From assembly GCA_949317995.1 (NCBI GenBank), contig OX439046.1, positions 55,965,774 to 56,029,773 of the forward strand: a DNA stretch of 64,000 nt. The letters run 5' to 3'. Source of the DNA: Acholoe squamosa (taxonomy: Eukaryota; Annelida; Polychaeta; Phyllodocida; Polynoidae). This document shows positions 47,563 through 58,507 of this stretch, piece after piece. Under the pieces are notes generated by a model, which saw only the letters and a list, made by a program, of their open reading frames with translations, had not been told where the DNA came from and searched no databases. The position numbers and the translations under genes are program-made. The stretch's first letter is position 1; each line of letters opens with the position of its first letter.

Positions 47563-48030
47563 TGTGGTGGTCCCGCGTCGTCTTCGAGGTACCTTCGTGG
47601 TCCTCGTGGGCGACGTCGAGAGCACCTCTATTACCCGACGCCTGGGGGCGCTGGAGTCCAGCGCCACGTCACCACTTGGTCACGTGGCCCTCGACTCCGG
47701 TGTATATAAGGCCGTTGTACGGCCTTCCTCAGGGTCAGTCCAGCCCCGACTGACCATTGTGAGCAATGGTCGGCGGCTGCCCGGCTACCATATTCTAATA
47801 CTCCTCTGTGCTACTGCACAGAGGGGGTTCATGTGGAATATTAACTCTAGACACTAGAAGGCCTAGTGTCGAACCTGCAATAGAGTTCAAACTCTGCCAC
47901 CTGTAACTGTGATCGAGAACGGCTGATGCCTATGTGTTATTAGACAATAAAGTTTTAACTGGAACCTGAATAGTTGTTCTTCGTTGTTTATCGAAAGATT
48001 CGATATAACATCGAGGGGTAGAACGCTACA
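47563..48030 (+). repeat. 3' LTR
   Basis: 468 bp, apparently identical to the 5' LTR. The AATAAA at 47946-47951 would direct polyadenylation of the element's transcript. The matching AGTG target duplication follows at 48031. Confidence 0.95.
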
Positions 48031-48182
48031 AGTGGAACTCCAAGGGGCAGAACTCACTGTGGTTGGGTGGAACCCTGAGGGGTGGGATCTCTGAGGGTGG
48101 AACTCCCTCTGGTTGAGTGGAATCCTTGGATGTGATCTCAGAGGGTGAAACTCATCATAGGTGAGTGGAACTCCAAGGGCTC
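48031..48182. repeat. Degenerate GGAACTCC tandem array, right half
   Basis: The continuation of the array interrupted at 35124, beginning with the second AGTG copy (48031-48034) of the target duplication and running through several GTGGAACTCC and GGGATCTCTGAG units. Confidence 0.7.
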
Positions 48183-48318
48183 GGAAATTGAAGGAAATCA
48201 AAATCAAAGAAACATTTTTCCTTTGAAATCTGTCCACCTTTGATGGTTGTAAACTTGGCTGGAGGCTGCAAATGTGTCCCTCCCTTCTGATGCTGCACCA
48301 AAAATTATTTAGTGCATA

Positions 48319-48562
48319 TACCGCAATCCGTGTATAAGGCGCAGCTCGCGTATAAGGCGCACCCCCAACTCAGATAATGTAAGTCCACGTATAAGGCGCA
48401 CCTTTAAGGGCAGATTTTTGTTAATTTAGTACTGTTCTATAGTAAAAATACCCCCCCTATAAGGCACACCCCAAACTCAAGGCAATGTCCCTCCCACGTA
48501 TAAGACTCAGCAGCATTTTGTTTGGCGTATAAGACGCGCCTTATACGCGGGAGATTATGGTA
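48319..48562. mobile_element. CCGTAATCTCC-family miniature element, complete, inside the hAT-like element
   Basis: TACCGCAATCCGTGTATAAG left, GCGGGAGATTATGGTA right, with three AAGGCGCACC units. It lies in the right part of the interrupted hAT-like element. Confidence 0.65.
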
Positions 48563-51500
48563 TATCATCCAGTATCTAGATTGGCATCACTGGCATTAAT
48601 TCATATTCACTATGACAAGGCCATTGATATCCAATCAGTTGTAGATACATTTGCACACAGACATCCGAGGAGAATGCAACTCTCCAGTATTCTGCTTGTA
48701 AAGCAACCTTGTTAGAAACAGATGTTCAGTGTTCAAAGTAGTTATATTAGCATATAAGTGTGATACATTAAAAACATTCTAGAAAATCACAGCATTGCAG
48801 TGTTCTGCATTAAAAGTAACTTTGTTGACAACCAATTGACACTGTGTAGATGGGTGTAAGTCATTTGTATACAAATACTTGAGTAGACTTAAACTCTCTA
48901 CTGATATGTCTGATCACAGCCACCTGCCTGTGTGTTGAGTTATATAATGTTTATGAATGTTATCATAGATTTGGCATATATGTCATGTAAGTTAAATACC
49001 TATAACTATATAGTAATCACATATTCTATGCTAAAGGAAACGCACAAAATTCTCAGTGAATTATATCATAATCTGTGCATGAGAAACATAATATCAAAAT
49101 GGTTGAAAACTATAATTACTAACTTTGAGTTGGACCCATCATTCAAAAGTTGGAAATGAAAGGTCTTTGATATGATTATAAGTAACTGTCCCAGTTATCC
49201 TACATTATATTATAAAAATTGGTTGAATGCAGTACATAATGAATTTACTTTTTTTGTCTTTATCACTGTCAACTATTAAGGATTTTAGATTGATAAATTG
49301 AGGGGGTCTGTACTACTACATCAAGGTAACATTTTGATAAATGTTTTAAAGGAGGAATTTCACATAAAAATGCCCCCAGATTGCACCATTTGATGTTTAC
49401 TATTCAAAATTTTCCTGGGGGGCATGCCCCCAGACCCCCCTAGGATCGCTGCACTGCACTTGCGCGCAGCAGCATGGAATTTCATCCTGGAGTTCCACCT
49501 AATATATTTCAGCACCCCCCCACACAGAGGTCTGGATACGGGCCTGTAATTCATACTTTTCTGATGATGGCCGTTTGGGTACTAGCAAATCATGAGGGTA
49601 TTGCAAAATATGAGCCCCGGGCCCTGGAACCGATGACTAAAACCGAACCTCTTGAATATCCACCAGTGCACAAATGTCACAACTACAAAAGTCCCATGTT
49701 TCCACAACATAACGGGTTCAAGTAACCCACGTTGTATTTTACATCCATTGTTCTGCACTATTAGCACCAACAACCTCTACTTGGTGCTACCCCCCCCCCT
49801 CCAACCACCACACACACACACAGAACCAGTATCAAAGTAGCAAGTATTGTGCTACCTGTGTATGAGAGGGAGTGTGTGTGTCACTGTGTGATTGAAAGTG
49901 AAGTGGGTGTAGGTAGGCACTTACCTAGTTTTTCAAAACTTTATATTATCTTTTCTATCTGCATACTATTGGATAGATCTCAAGAAAAGAAGTGGATTTG
50001 CTTTTTGAATGAAGTCTCTATCTTAATTCAAAGTGATGTTATGACCATCCAAAGACCACAAAATGACCCAAATATTCTGCCACAATAACCCATACTTAAG
50101 AGTTTAATCAGGGTTCAAATTTTGTGATCATGCTAGTTGTGGTCAGAAATGCCTGGAACACTTAAATCACTGTTTCGCGGAAGATATTAACACTAGGAAC
50201 TTGAAATAAAAACTTGAGAAAAGGTCATTAAGGGGTGGTTCCAATGACCTATGGCCTGACCTTGATCTAGGTCAGGTCAAGGTCATTTTAAGGTCAAAGG
50301 TCAAATTTACTGATTTTTTTTTTATTTTTTTTTTGTAAATGAGTAAACATTTGTTAATATTTAGCTAGATGAATGATAGAATCAATGTCCTCCATCCTTC
50401 AATGTAGTCTTCAAGGGGTCTTGTCTTCTAGGCATGATGCTGCTGAATGATGCATTCCTGTCCTCCCATCCATATTTAAGGGGGACTACTGATGTCCTAT
50501 TAGTCAGAGATCTCCTGGCCTAGGCCCAGGCTAGGGGAATGTTCACCTGACTAGAATGGGGTTCACCCAGCCTCAGGGAGCAGTACCTGGGGCCTTCCCC
50601 CACCCTCTGACTGATGTTCATACTTCAAAGTATAGCCCTACTAGTCAGTCAGAGAAGTCCTGGTAGTCAGCCCTCCAGTAGGGGCCACCTCCAGGTGGCC
50701 CCTCCAGTGGTGGCTATAGGTGTGCTGCAGTGGGGGAGGTGTTAGAGCTAATCTCTCACTCCCTCTCACAGAGTTAATAGGTCATGATTTTGTAGTTGCA
50801 TAAAAAACATACTGCTGCCTATTAGAAAGAAGAAAACTAGACATTTTCTAGACCTTATTTAACCAGGGAATGTGTGAGTGCCATTTTTAACTATGTGAGA
50901 TGCATACTTCATACCATAAAATGCTCCTGAACTTAAGTTTTGAGTTCACCTGGGAGAAACATGATTTATTTCTCTTCAATCTATTAAACAAATACATGCA
51001 TATTGAAGCCCTCTTCAAGCCCGTTAAAATGATACCCTAATTGTCCAAATCCACCTGTAAACAGCTTCAGAATCAATAAGTAAAAACATGTCAACTTCAG
51101 CTGCTCCATTTTTGCTAAATCACACTTTTAGCCTCCGCGCACGGCAGACCCACGCACGGCAGCTATGTCAGTGCCTAGTGTAGGGGGTTCTTTATCAGAC
51201 TGTATGGGATTGTGCTGGCATTATGCCGAGCCTGGACCTTAGCGGAATATAATATTGACCAATGAGAAAATTCCTTTCATACAGTGCCGACTTTCCAGGG
51301 TGCATTACATAACACCTGGTACCCATCAGCTCGCTGTTATCAGTCCTTATCTCGCAAGGTATCAGCTTCAGCAGGGGTCAGGCAACTAAGGAATCCGCTA
51401 AGCGGGAATACCAGAGGTGAGAGGTGGAGCTGTGTGTGTGTGGGGGGGGGGGGGAGGGGGGAGGGGGGTGGGAGGTATGACCTACATAATACAGGGTAGG

Positions 51501-51908
51501 TACCCCCACAACAGGCACACAGACACCGACAACAGACAGGTAGGAGCTACCTGGTAAGGCTGGGTAAGGGGGACCCCTCTCCTTTTGAGCAAGTTAAAAT
51601 CAAGGTCAAAACTAAAAGGTCAAGCTGAAAGAGGTCAAACTGATGAAAACTTCAAAAAACCATGCTTGGACTCACACTATCTGAAACAGGTTCACAGACC
51701 CCTGCAGTGCTGTTTTGGCATGATACATTAATGCACAAGTGGCGAGTTACTCACCAGACACATTTTTGGTAACAGAAATTTATTCGGTCCAGACTGGGTT
51801 AAGCATATACATGAAATTGTACGTGTCCAGTCCTAATGGTGTTTCCACTATTCCTGGTACATGCACGCGGAATGCCAACTATGCTGATTACACCGGTTTA
51901 TGGACATC

Positions 51909-52526
51909 TAGTCACTGTGCGCGACTCAGTTAAGGACTGAGTCGCTGGGACTGCCCTAGCTAAAACTTGCAGGTGCTCTAGAAACAGCAAGTTTCTAAGA
52001 ATAACATTTGACAGAAACAAATCCCCAACAATCAGCTTATAATATTGACAAGAGTACCACCTTAGTTTTGCTGTCTGTGAGTGGGAAGAGCGTCTTTTGT
52101 TGGAAACCTTTAGATCGCACCTTTTTCCAAGGTTTGGCACATGCTGTGTGGGCTGCAACAGGTAGCTATCAGCAGGTGCATTTTCTGCCAGACAGGAAGT
52201 CAATCTCCACTCACCAAGCAGATTCTCATGGATAACATTATTTCATGAATAACACCTCTGTTGTAAGACCTGAAACCACTTCCATCATGGCCGACCGTGG
52301 CAGCTAAACTTGATGTGAAGGCTAACAGATTTGCAAGAACCAAATAATCTGGGCCCCCGTATGAAAGGTTTCTCACAAAATGGCAACAAACATGTCTTAG
52401 GAAGCCATCCTTAAGAGGAAATTGACATAAAAAAAGTATGTCCTACAATTCCAGCCACCTGATAAATTAGCCCTATGCAGGAAGCCTCACTCTCCCGTTA
52501 GGTAAGAGTCAGCGCCCGCCGGACAA
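51909..52526. mobile_element. 618-bp nonautonomous element, copy A, 8-bp target duplication
   Basis: Begins TAGTCACTG and ends GCCGGACAA, flanked by TGGACATC on both sides (51901-51908, 52527-52534). A hairpin (GACTCAG stem) lies 14 bp inside the left end and another (GACTCT stem) about 16 bp inside the right end. An 8-bp duplication fits hAT-like transposition. It is nearly identical to copy C. The 75-101 codon open frames inside are shared because the copies are recent and show no known domain. Confidence 0.8.
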
Positions 52527-53023
52527 TGGACATCCAAATGCCGCCAGAGACATTTTGTAGTGCCACAGTGTTTTGGTTCATGTTGGTGTTATGGTTTCCC
52601 TTCTTTCTTTATTAGAATTATCTACCGTGACCTGAATTTGCACCTCCCCCCCCCCGCCCAACACCCAGGCCAGGGCCAGTGAGTGCCCGTGCACCCATGG
52701 CACTGGTTTGGGATCAAGTTACTGGTATTGACTGAGTGAGTGTGTGGGGTAGGGGTGTGGTGAGTAGACTGACTCATCTGAGTGATAACCCCCCCCCCCC
52801 ACCCACACCCCACACCCATTGTTGCTGGTTAATGTGTTGCTATCAGAGAGGACATCTCGTGGACAGTTGATATAACATCACTGTGAGCTCCCACTGAGTC
52901 CTGTTTCACCAATTTCCCACCACTCAGCCAATACACCCCCAATGTGGACAGAACAACACTCGACAGAAAGTCGCTATACTGAAATATAGGGCGGTATGGC
53001 TATTTTTCCATGGTAACTGGACA

Positions 53024-53286
53024 GCTTGGAAGCAGAGACACCTCGGAAGCAGACTCCTCTGGAGCAGGGACACCTAGGAAACAAATAACTTTTCTAAATA
53101 ATTCTGTTTACAATTTTAAAATATTTTTTTTTGCCATTCCAGGGTTCTACGGCGTAAGGACAGTATCACTAGGGTGATACTGTCAAATTCAAATTCTGTA
53201 AGAAGAAAGGGGTATTGTCGTAGTTTTATCTGCTTCCGAGGTGTACTAATCTCTGCTTCCGAGGTGTCCCTGCTTCGGAGGTGTCT
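53024..53286. mobile_element. Small foldback-type element with GGAAGCAG subrepeats
   Basis: Left-arm units of about 18 bp (GGAAGCAGRGACACCTC) at 53024-53080 recur inverted at 53228-53286. Between them lies a perfect 11-bp stem, GACAGTATCAC with its complement around a TAGG loop (53159-53184). Confidence 0.55.
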
Positions 53287-53767
53287 ATTATTCTTTTTCC
53301 ACAGAGGCACGGAGAAAATTAATCTCACCATCCTCCATGTTCCATTCTCCACTATGGCATCACCAAAATAACCTGAACCCCTTATGATTGTCAGTGACTT
53401 TTGGGGGACTTTTTACCAGGATATTCATTTTTGGCAAGGTATTCATGTTGCTTGCTTCACCTGGCTTGAAAATACAGGTATATCAGGACAGCGTGACTTA
53501 CCAAAACTGCCTTATGTCAGCCCCACTCACTCATTGGCTGTTGCAACTTATTTACATGTACTACCGGTATTTTTCTTTTCGATTAGTAAATAGGTACATG
53601 TAACAATAAGCCTGCACGTGTATACATGTCTAGTGAGTGCACTCCTCGTGCTATAAAAGGCCTTTTAGTGAAATGAAGGTTTTCTGAGTCATCCCATAGA
53701 TGCACTACGAAAGAGGAAGCCACAGACAGGGGACGTGTGTGTGTGTGTGGGTGGGTGGTGGTGGGGG

Positions 53768-55218
53768 TACCGGGACCCATGGCCCTAGAGACCGATGGCC
53801 CCGAAGACCGATGGCCCCAAGTGGGACCGATGGCCCTAGAAAATGAGACTGATGGCCCCAACTTTTAAACCAGGGTCCATCCCACCTCTATCACCTATCT
53901 TCATTGATCATGCATATCTATGACACTTTCCATGTTACACTTGATTGAAAATTATATGAAAAAAAAAAGATAATTATTAAGAAAAAAATTTCAGATGTGC
54001 TTTCTATATTCAATCCATACATAAACACAATTAAATCACATGTCTTACATATGTTTTAACCATATATTCTATGATTTATTTGCCATTTTAAGACACAGCT
54101 TTCTTTATTAATGACATAGCAATCACATACAATAACATTAATGACATAGCAATCACATACAATAACATCAGTACAAATATCACATTCTTTGATATTACAA
54201 TAACAATGTAATACCATATCACATTTAAACACAATTAAATCACATGTCTTACATATGTTTTAACCATATATTGTATGATTTATTTGCCATTTTAATAAAA
54301 TAATAATTTCTCTTAGTCACTATGTAGTCACTACAGTGTGCCCAGTCAGTGCTGCAAGCTGAAAGGTGTCATAGCTAATCCCCAGGCACCCACCCCACAG
54401 GGCTACACACACTGCCTCAGAACACAGCTCAAATCTGTTCAGAATCCAAGATGGCAGACACCCATTGAATACGGCCACATTGTATTCCATCCCCCCCATT
54501 GAATACGGCATATCCAGTACTGTTCTATAGTAACGGTCATATCTGCCATGACCTAATGACTTTTATTTCTAGGCCTATCTAAACCCTAAATACTAGAAGA
54601 AAACACTTTGACAGTAGGTACTGCCAAAGCTATGGTCAGAGGAAACAAAAACGCATTTCCAGCAACTCTCCTGTTGCTAGTACCGTAATCTCCTGCGTAT
54701 AAGACGCGTCGTCTACGCCAAACAAAATGCTGGGGAGTCTTATAGGATGTACTGAAATTGGGGGTGCGTCTTATACGAGGGGTACTTTTACTATAGAAAT
54801 GTACTGAATTTACAAAATTGGTACCTAAGAGGTGCGTCTTATACGCTAAAATGCATGTGCTAAGTTTGGGGTGCGTCTTATACACGCAGCGCGTCTTCTA
54901 CGCAGGAGATTACGGTACTCCCACTGGTACGTGGCGGGTGGTCACGTGACCAGCGTAAGGCTTCCCGACAGGGAGAATTGGTTATTGTGGCTCTAACACC
55001 TCCAAACTTGTGCTAAAATACACCAAACATGCTCCATAAGCAGTCTACATCATGTAAACATTCATTCTATAACAAATATATGTGAATTATTTGATCATAT
55101 ACACAAGGGCATCAAATTTGAAAGTGGGGCCATCAGTCCCAAAAGTGGGGCCATCAGTCTCATTTTCTGGGGCCATCAGTCCTGGGCCAACTGTCCCTAG
55201 GGCCATCGGTCCCACATT
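53768..55218. mobile_element. Foldback-type element with GATGGCCCC subrepeats
   Basis: The left arm (53768-53862) holds four or five GACCGATGGCCCC units and ends near AAAATGAGACTGATGGCCCC. The right arm (55118-55218) holds the inverted counterparts, including the same AAAATGAGACTGATGGCCCC segment. The AT-rich interior contains partial direct repeats (54000-54160 and 54200-54300) and a complete CCGTAATCTCC miniature element at 54681-54917. Confidence 0.6.
54681..54917. mobile_element. CCGTAATCTCC-family miniature element, best-preserved copy
   Basis: 237 bp including TA at both ends; perfect-looking 13-bp inverted termini and five GCGTCTTATACG-type units. The TA flanks suggest a TA target duplication (Tc1/mariner-like). 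It has no coding capacity. Confidence 0.7.
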
Positions 55219-55269
55219 CGGTGGTGGGGGGCGGGGGGTTATGACTGACATGACATATACTGATATATG

Positions 55270-55440
55270 TATTCCGAGGTAGCAGGTTCTCACATGGGCG
55301 CCGCCATTGCTGGAGCTTGTTACCAGCGAGTTCTACTGATAAGACCTATCAGATGGGTACCAGTTGGCCCCCGAAGACTGCAGTGAATAGATTGGGGTTC
55401 TCTCATTGGCTAATAATTAAACATGCTAAGTCCGTATAGG
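55270..55440. repeat. Interspersed repeat of about 170 bp, copy 2
   Basis: Homologous to 13570-13745 in the same orientation; it begins just right of a foldback-type element. Confidence 0.55.
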
Positions 55441-55920
55441 ACACGGTTTACTGTCACTCAACTTTGGGTTTCCTTCTGAAAGTGACACCTCTACTGGGGG
55501 GGGGGGGCAGTGTTGTAAATGTGGCCCATGACAGAGTGTCAATGGTGACACTGCCTCCGACGGTGATGTGCACTGGTCTGATGCTATAACATTGACATCT
55601 CTACAGACTAACTGAGGTGTCATGTTATGTTAAAGGTGTCACTGTCAGACAATAGAGCCTTAACCATCCTAGTGGTAATTGAATGCCTTTAGTCTTAAGT
55701 CTATATACAGACACCCAGTCATACTGAGTCAAGAGTGTCAAAATAAACTATCAGTGATGACTTAGTATGCAGGGTAGGGCCTATTGTAGTGCCACTCCTT
55801 CAAGCCTTCAGGTAAATCCCGGGAGGTAAATCTAGAATTAAGAAAAGGACATAAGTCTTGATCCATTTATGATTCGGAATGGCATTCTGGTCTTTTTATA
55901 AGCTCTCTATTCCCCCTTAA

Positions 55921-56089
55921 AGGGGCCCTGGCACCGTAATGCATGCCAGCATTAAAATGTCACATGACCACTTCTTGACCAATCAGGGCACCGCAATTTT
56001 TCTGCTGGTCCCCGCGATTTTATGATCGCTGTTTGAATCGGTACCCATGTTGACATGACAATGTTGTTAATTTGCGGTGCCAGGACCCT
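55921..56089. mobile_element. 169-bp miniature element flanked by TTAA
   Basis: Ends AGGGGCCCTGGCACCG and inverted CGGTGCCAGGACCCT, with TTAA directly on both sides (55917-55920, 56090-56093), the target duplication of piggyBac- and Kolobok-type transposons. Which one cannot be told. Confidence 0.65.
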
Positions 56090-57392
56090 TTAACTACTGA
56101 CTGAATTGACTGTGGTTGCCTTTAATAGATTAAAACTTAACCAATCAAGTTGGCCTTGTCTACAGGCCCGTCTCTTTTTCTGCAAGGTGTGCTTTAAGTT
56201 TAAGTATGCAAGAAATGAAATCTATGGTAGTTAACATGGGGTTGGTACAGGTGCGGCTTATACACAGGGTTTTAGTAAAAACCGACCCCCATACTCATGA
56301 TACTGTACCGATACCGCATTCCTTAGTACCGGTACCGTAAAACTTTTACAGGTACTGAGGAATGCCACATACTGCTAAACTTAAGTTAGGTACATCACAT
56401 CCCTGTGGTGGCGCCACTGTGCATCTGTCCTCATTTCTGAGGCCATTTCATGTGACCCAGTCTAGAACCACCTCCAAATAACATGGGCTTTCCTTTCATT
56501 AATTAAACACATTTTAATTGGGTATATCATCAAAATTGTCCTATTATTTGGAAAAGCACACTTCATTTCATATTCTAAGAAATTTATAGAAGAAAAAAAA
56601 TATTTCTGACACTGATTTAGGTAAATTTGAAGTGTGTTATCTCTGTGCTTTTGCAAAATGAATAACTTATTATCAAATAACCTTGATGAAACCCAGAAAA
56701 AGCAGCCCTGTGATATCTGCCCTTTCCAGCGATGTGTCATGTTAGTGTGTGGCTTCCTTTGATCCACATGAAATTTGCTCTGAAAATTCCAGGTTCTGTT
56801 TAAATCTTCATTTAGCTACTTAAAGAGTCATTAAGTATGTAATTAATTAATCCATTATGGGTATCCAAAATCCTAAAGGTGTAACTGTGTGCAGAACTGC
56901 ATACATAAGAGATCATGTTTGTTATCTTTATTATTATTTTCAACCTAATTTCGTTGAAAAAATCCATTCTATGATTGATCATTGCTAATTAGGTCATTGG
57001 TTTTGATTAATTGGAATATCTAGGTCACATAATTAGGTCAAACAAAAATAAATGTGTCTGTGGCTTGCCGGCAGAGATGATATGCTTTTTTTTAAAATTA
57101 CTTGAATACATTAATTTAAATGAATATTATGGACATTTTTCTGATAATCATTCACTTGTTTATAGAATATGAGCCTACCATTCCTGATACAAAAGGTCAC
57201 AACTAATCCCCCTTCTCCCATAAGACATTTTACCACCATTTCAGAAAAGAAAATCTTGAATATATCTGGAACCGGTAGGAATTTTTGAAAAATTCCAAAA
57301 GCATGTTCTATGCCATCTACACATCCTTGTGTTCTGGTAACTTTCAAAACATATGCAGAAGAATGTATTTTCCATCTGATGTACCTACTTAA

Positions 57393-57443
57393 GTCGGGGT
57401 GCGGCTTATACGTGGGTGCGACTTGTAAGCGGGGTTTCACGGT
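57393..57443. mobile_element. CCGTAATCTCC-family fragment (right end)
   Basis: GGGTGCGGCTTATACG followed by GTTTCACGGTA resembles the right end only. Confidence 0.4.
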
Positions 57444-58483
57444 AGTAGGACTAGGACAAGTGGTCTAGTAGTAGTAGGACTAAGTCCAAGAGTAGGCTGC
57501 CACTGTATCAGTCTCTGTCATATCAGATATCGAAATTAGAATGGGCAATTGGCCTGGACGAAAACCTCTTATCTGTTTATAGAGGGCGCCACCATGCACC
57601 CACGGCAGACATACTTAGGAGGTGAATAACAAAGCAGTGCTCACCACTGTCAGTCTATGTGGTGTATCATGGGGGTGCAAGAAATATATTTTTTCTCTCA
57701 AACTATTTCATCAAATTAGTTGAAACCTTTAGCGAGTCATCTACAGGTATGAATGGATATTTTGAGCGAATATAAAGTAATTCCCATGAGTAGAAGTTGA
57801 TAGAATGAATTTTGAAAACATTACTCCATTGCACCGTTTACCTGCCAATCCCGCACAATCCACTCCCTGAATTTACTGAATAAATAATGGCAGTTCTCCT
57901 CATAATACCTTCACTAAACTTTCAGCGAGTGATTATCAAATGGTAAACTAATGGTGTGTGAAGTTTGAAAGCATTCTGATTATAGGAAGTATCAAAATAA
58001 TCAATTTGAGTCAATCCTTATTGCCAGCCTTGCAGCTCCTCTATGGGGTCCCTGCGCGAGGATTCACCTCCATTAAATGGAGGTGCTACCAGTTGCAACA
58101 AGGTGCAGACAACTTTCCCCTCATTTAGCTTGGTTTTCGTCCATACCAATGCCAATGGGTAATTCACAAGTCAGTTTCTAGAAGAAGTGGCTTCCTATGA
58201 GGCTATGTAGATGTGCGTACAGGCTACAGCTTTGGAAGTGCTATTAATTAAAGGCCGTCCCTGGCCCTCCACAGATCCCAGCCTGTGGTAACGAAACATC
58301 CTGAACCTGAAGTTGAGTTAGGCGAGGCCCAGCCAGGGTCTGCTCTCTGACTGAGGGTCTGTTCCTTTACTGAGTTTGACCCAATTCTCCTACTTCCAGA
58401 ACGGACCCAATCTCGCTGTTTACAAACGGTTTTGCGGCGCTCATCTCAAGTTTTCACACCCTCTCCGGGCTCAATCAACTTAC

Positions 58484-58507
58484 CCACAACTCCGTTCCCC
58501 AACTCAT
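58484..58507 (-). CDS. FNBP1: F-BAR gene, coding exon 1 (MSWGTELW)
   Basis: On the minus strand the ATG at 58507-58505 opens eight codons, MSWGTELW, followed directly by a GTAAGT donor at 58483-58478. This octapeptide matches the N-terminus of FBP17-type F-BAR proteins and ends in phase 0, as the next exon requires. The ATG follows a purine-rich GAG context. The 5' UTR and promoter lie to the right of 58507; no TATA box was identified there. The coding part is only 24 nt, so a gene caller would miss it. Confidence 0.82.

Larger units (their letters stand above)
35125..48030 (+). mobile_element. Full-length Ty3/gypsy-type LTR retrotransposon with a 4.5-kb 3' cargo region
   Basis: A 12,906-bp element with two 468-bp LTRs (TG...CA) that I could not tell apart by eye, a primer-binding site, Gag-like frames, an intact pol in the order protease-RT-RNase H-integrase, and a purine-rich tract before the 3' LTR. 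AGTG on both sides marks one insertion event. The pol order and YLDD motif place it with Ty3/gypsy (Metaviridae). At about 12.9 kb it is far larger than the usual 5-8 kb; the excess is a separate coiled-coil frame before the capsid gene and an extra coding unit between pol and the 3' LTR. No envelope-like protein (signal peptide plus membrane anchor) is visible. Confidence 0.93.
34805..49546. mobile_element. hAT-like nonautonomous element interrupted by the LTR retrotransposon
   Basis: The ends are inverted copies of CAGGCCCGTATCCAG (34805-34819 and 49532-49546), each followed inward by a C- or G-rich GAGCACCCC-type stretch. Both are flanked by TAATT (34800-34804, 49547-49551), a 5-bp target duplication. 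The right end carries the GGCATGCCCCCAGACCCCCC motif common beside hAT-like termini of this kind. Without the 12.9-kb retrotransposon the element is about 1.8 kb and shows no transposase frame. Inside it are a degenerate tandem array and a CCGTAATCTCC miniature element. A 5-bp duplication is shorter than the usual 8 bp of hAT, so the superfamily is provisional. Confidence 0.65.
33540..58483 (-). other. Intron 1 of the F-BAR gene, carrying a full-length retrotransposon
   Basis: This 24.9-kb intron contains the 12.9-kb LTR retrotransposon and its hAT-like host element (34.8-49.5 kb), one 618-bp element, two foldback-type structures and other small repeats. The retrotransposon is transcribed opposite to the host gene, so its poly(A) signals would not truncate the host transcript. 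Outside those features, 33.6-34.8, 49.6-51.5, 56.1-57.4 and 57.45-58.48 kb show nothing I can name. Confidence 0.65.
1..58507 (-). other. FNBP1: F-BAR gene of the CIP4/FBP17/TOCA family, 5' part (gene span)
   Basis: Three short minus-strand exons join in phase to encode the N-terminus of an F-BAR protein. Proteins of this family bind curved membranes through a crescent F-BAR dimer and link Cdc42 and N-WASP to actin assembly in endocytosis and membrane tubulation. The start peptide MSWGTELW, the following DQFD, the HTQ-G-D block and the KER-x(3)-IE-x-Y block are family hallmarks. The first 66 or so residues (start and first helix) are visible. The rest of the F-BAR domain, the Cdc42-binding region and the SH3 domain must lie left of the window. 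Exon 1 ends in phase 0, exon 2 in phase 2, and exon 3 completes that codon and ends in phase 2. Introns are very long (24.9 kb, 18.9 kb and more than 14.5 kb). Which vertebrate paralogue (FNBP1, FNBP1L, TRIP10) is closest cannot be decided; invertebrates usually have one. Confidence 0.8.
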
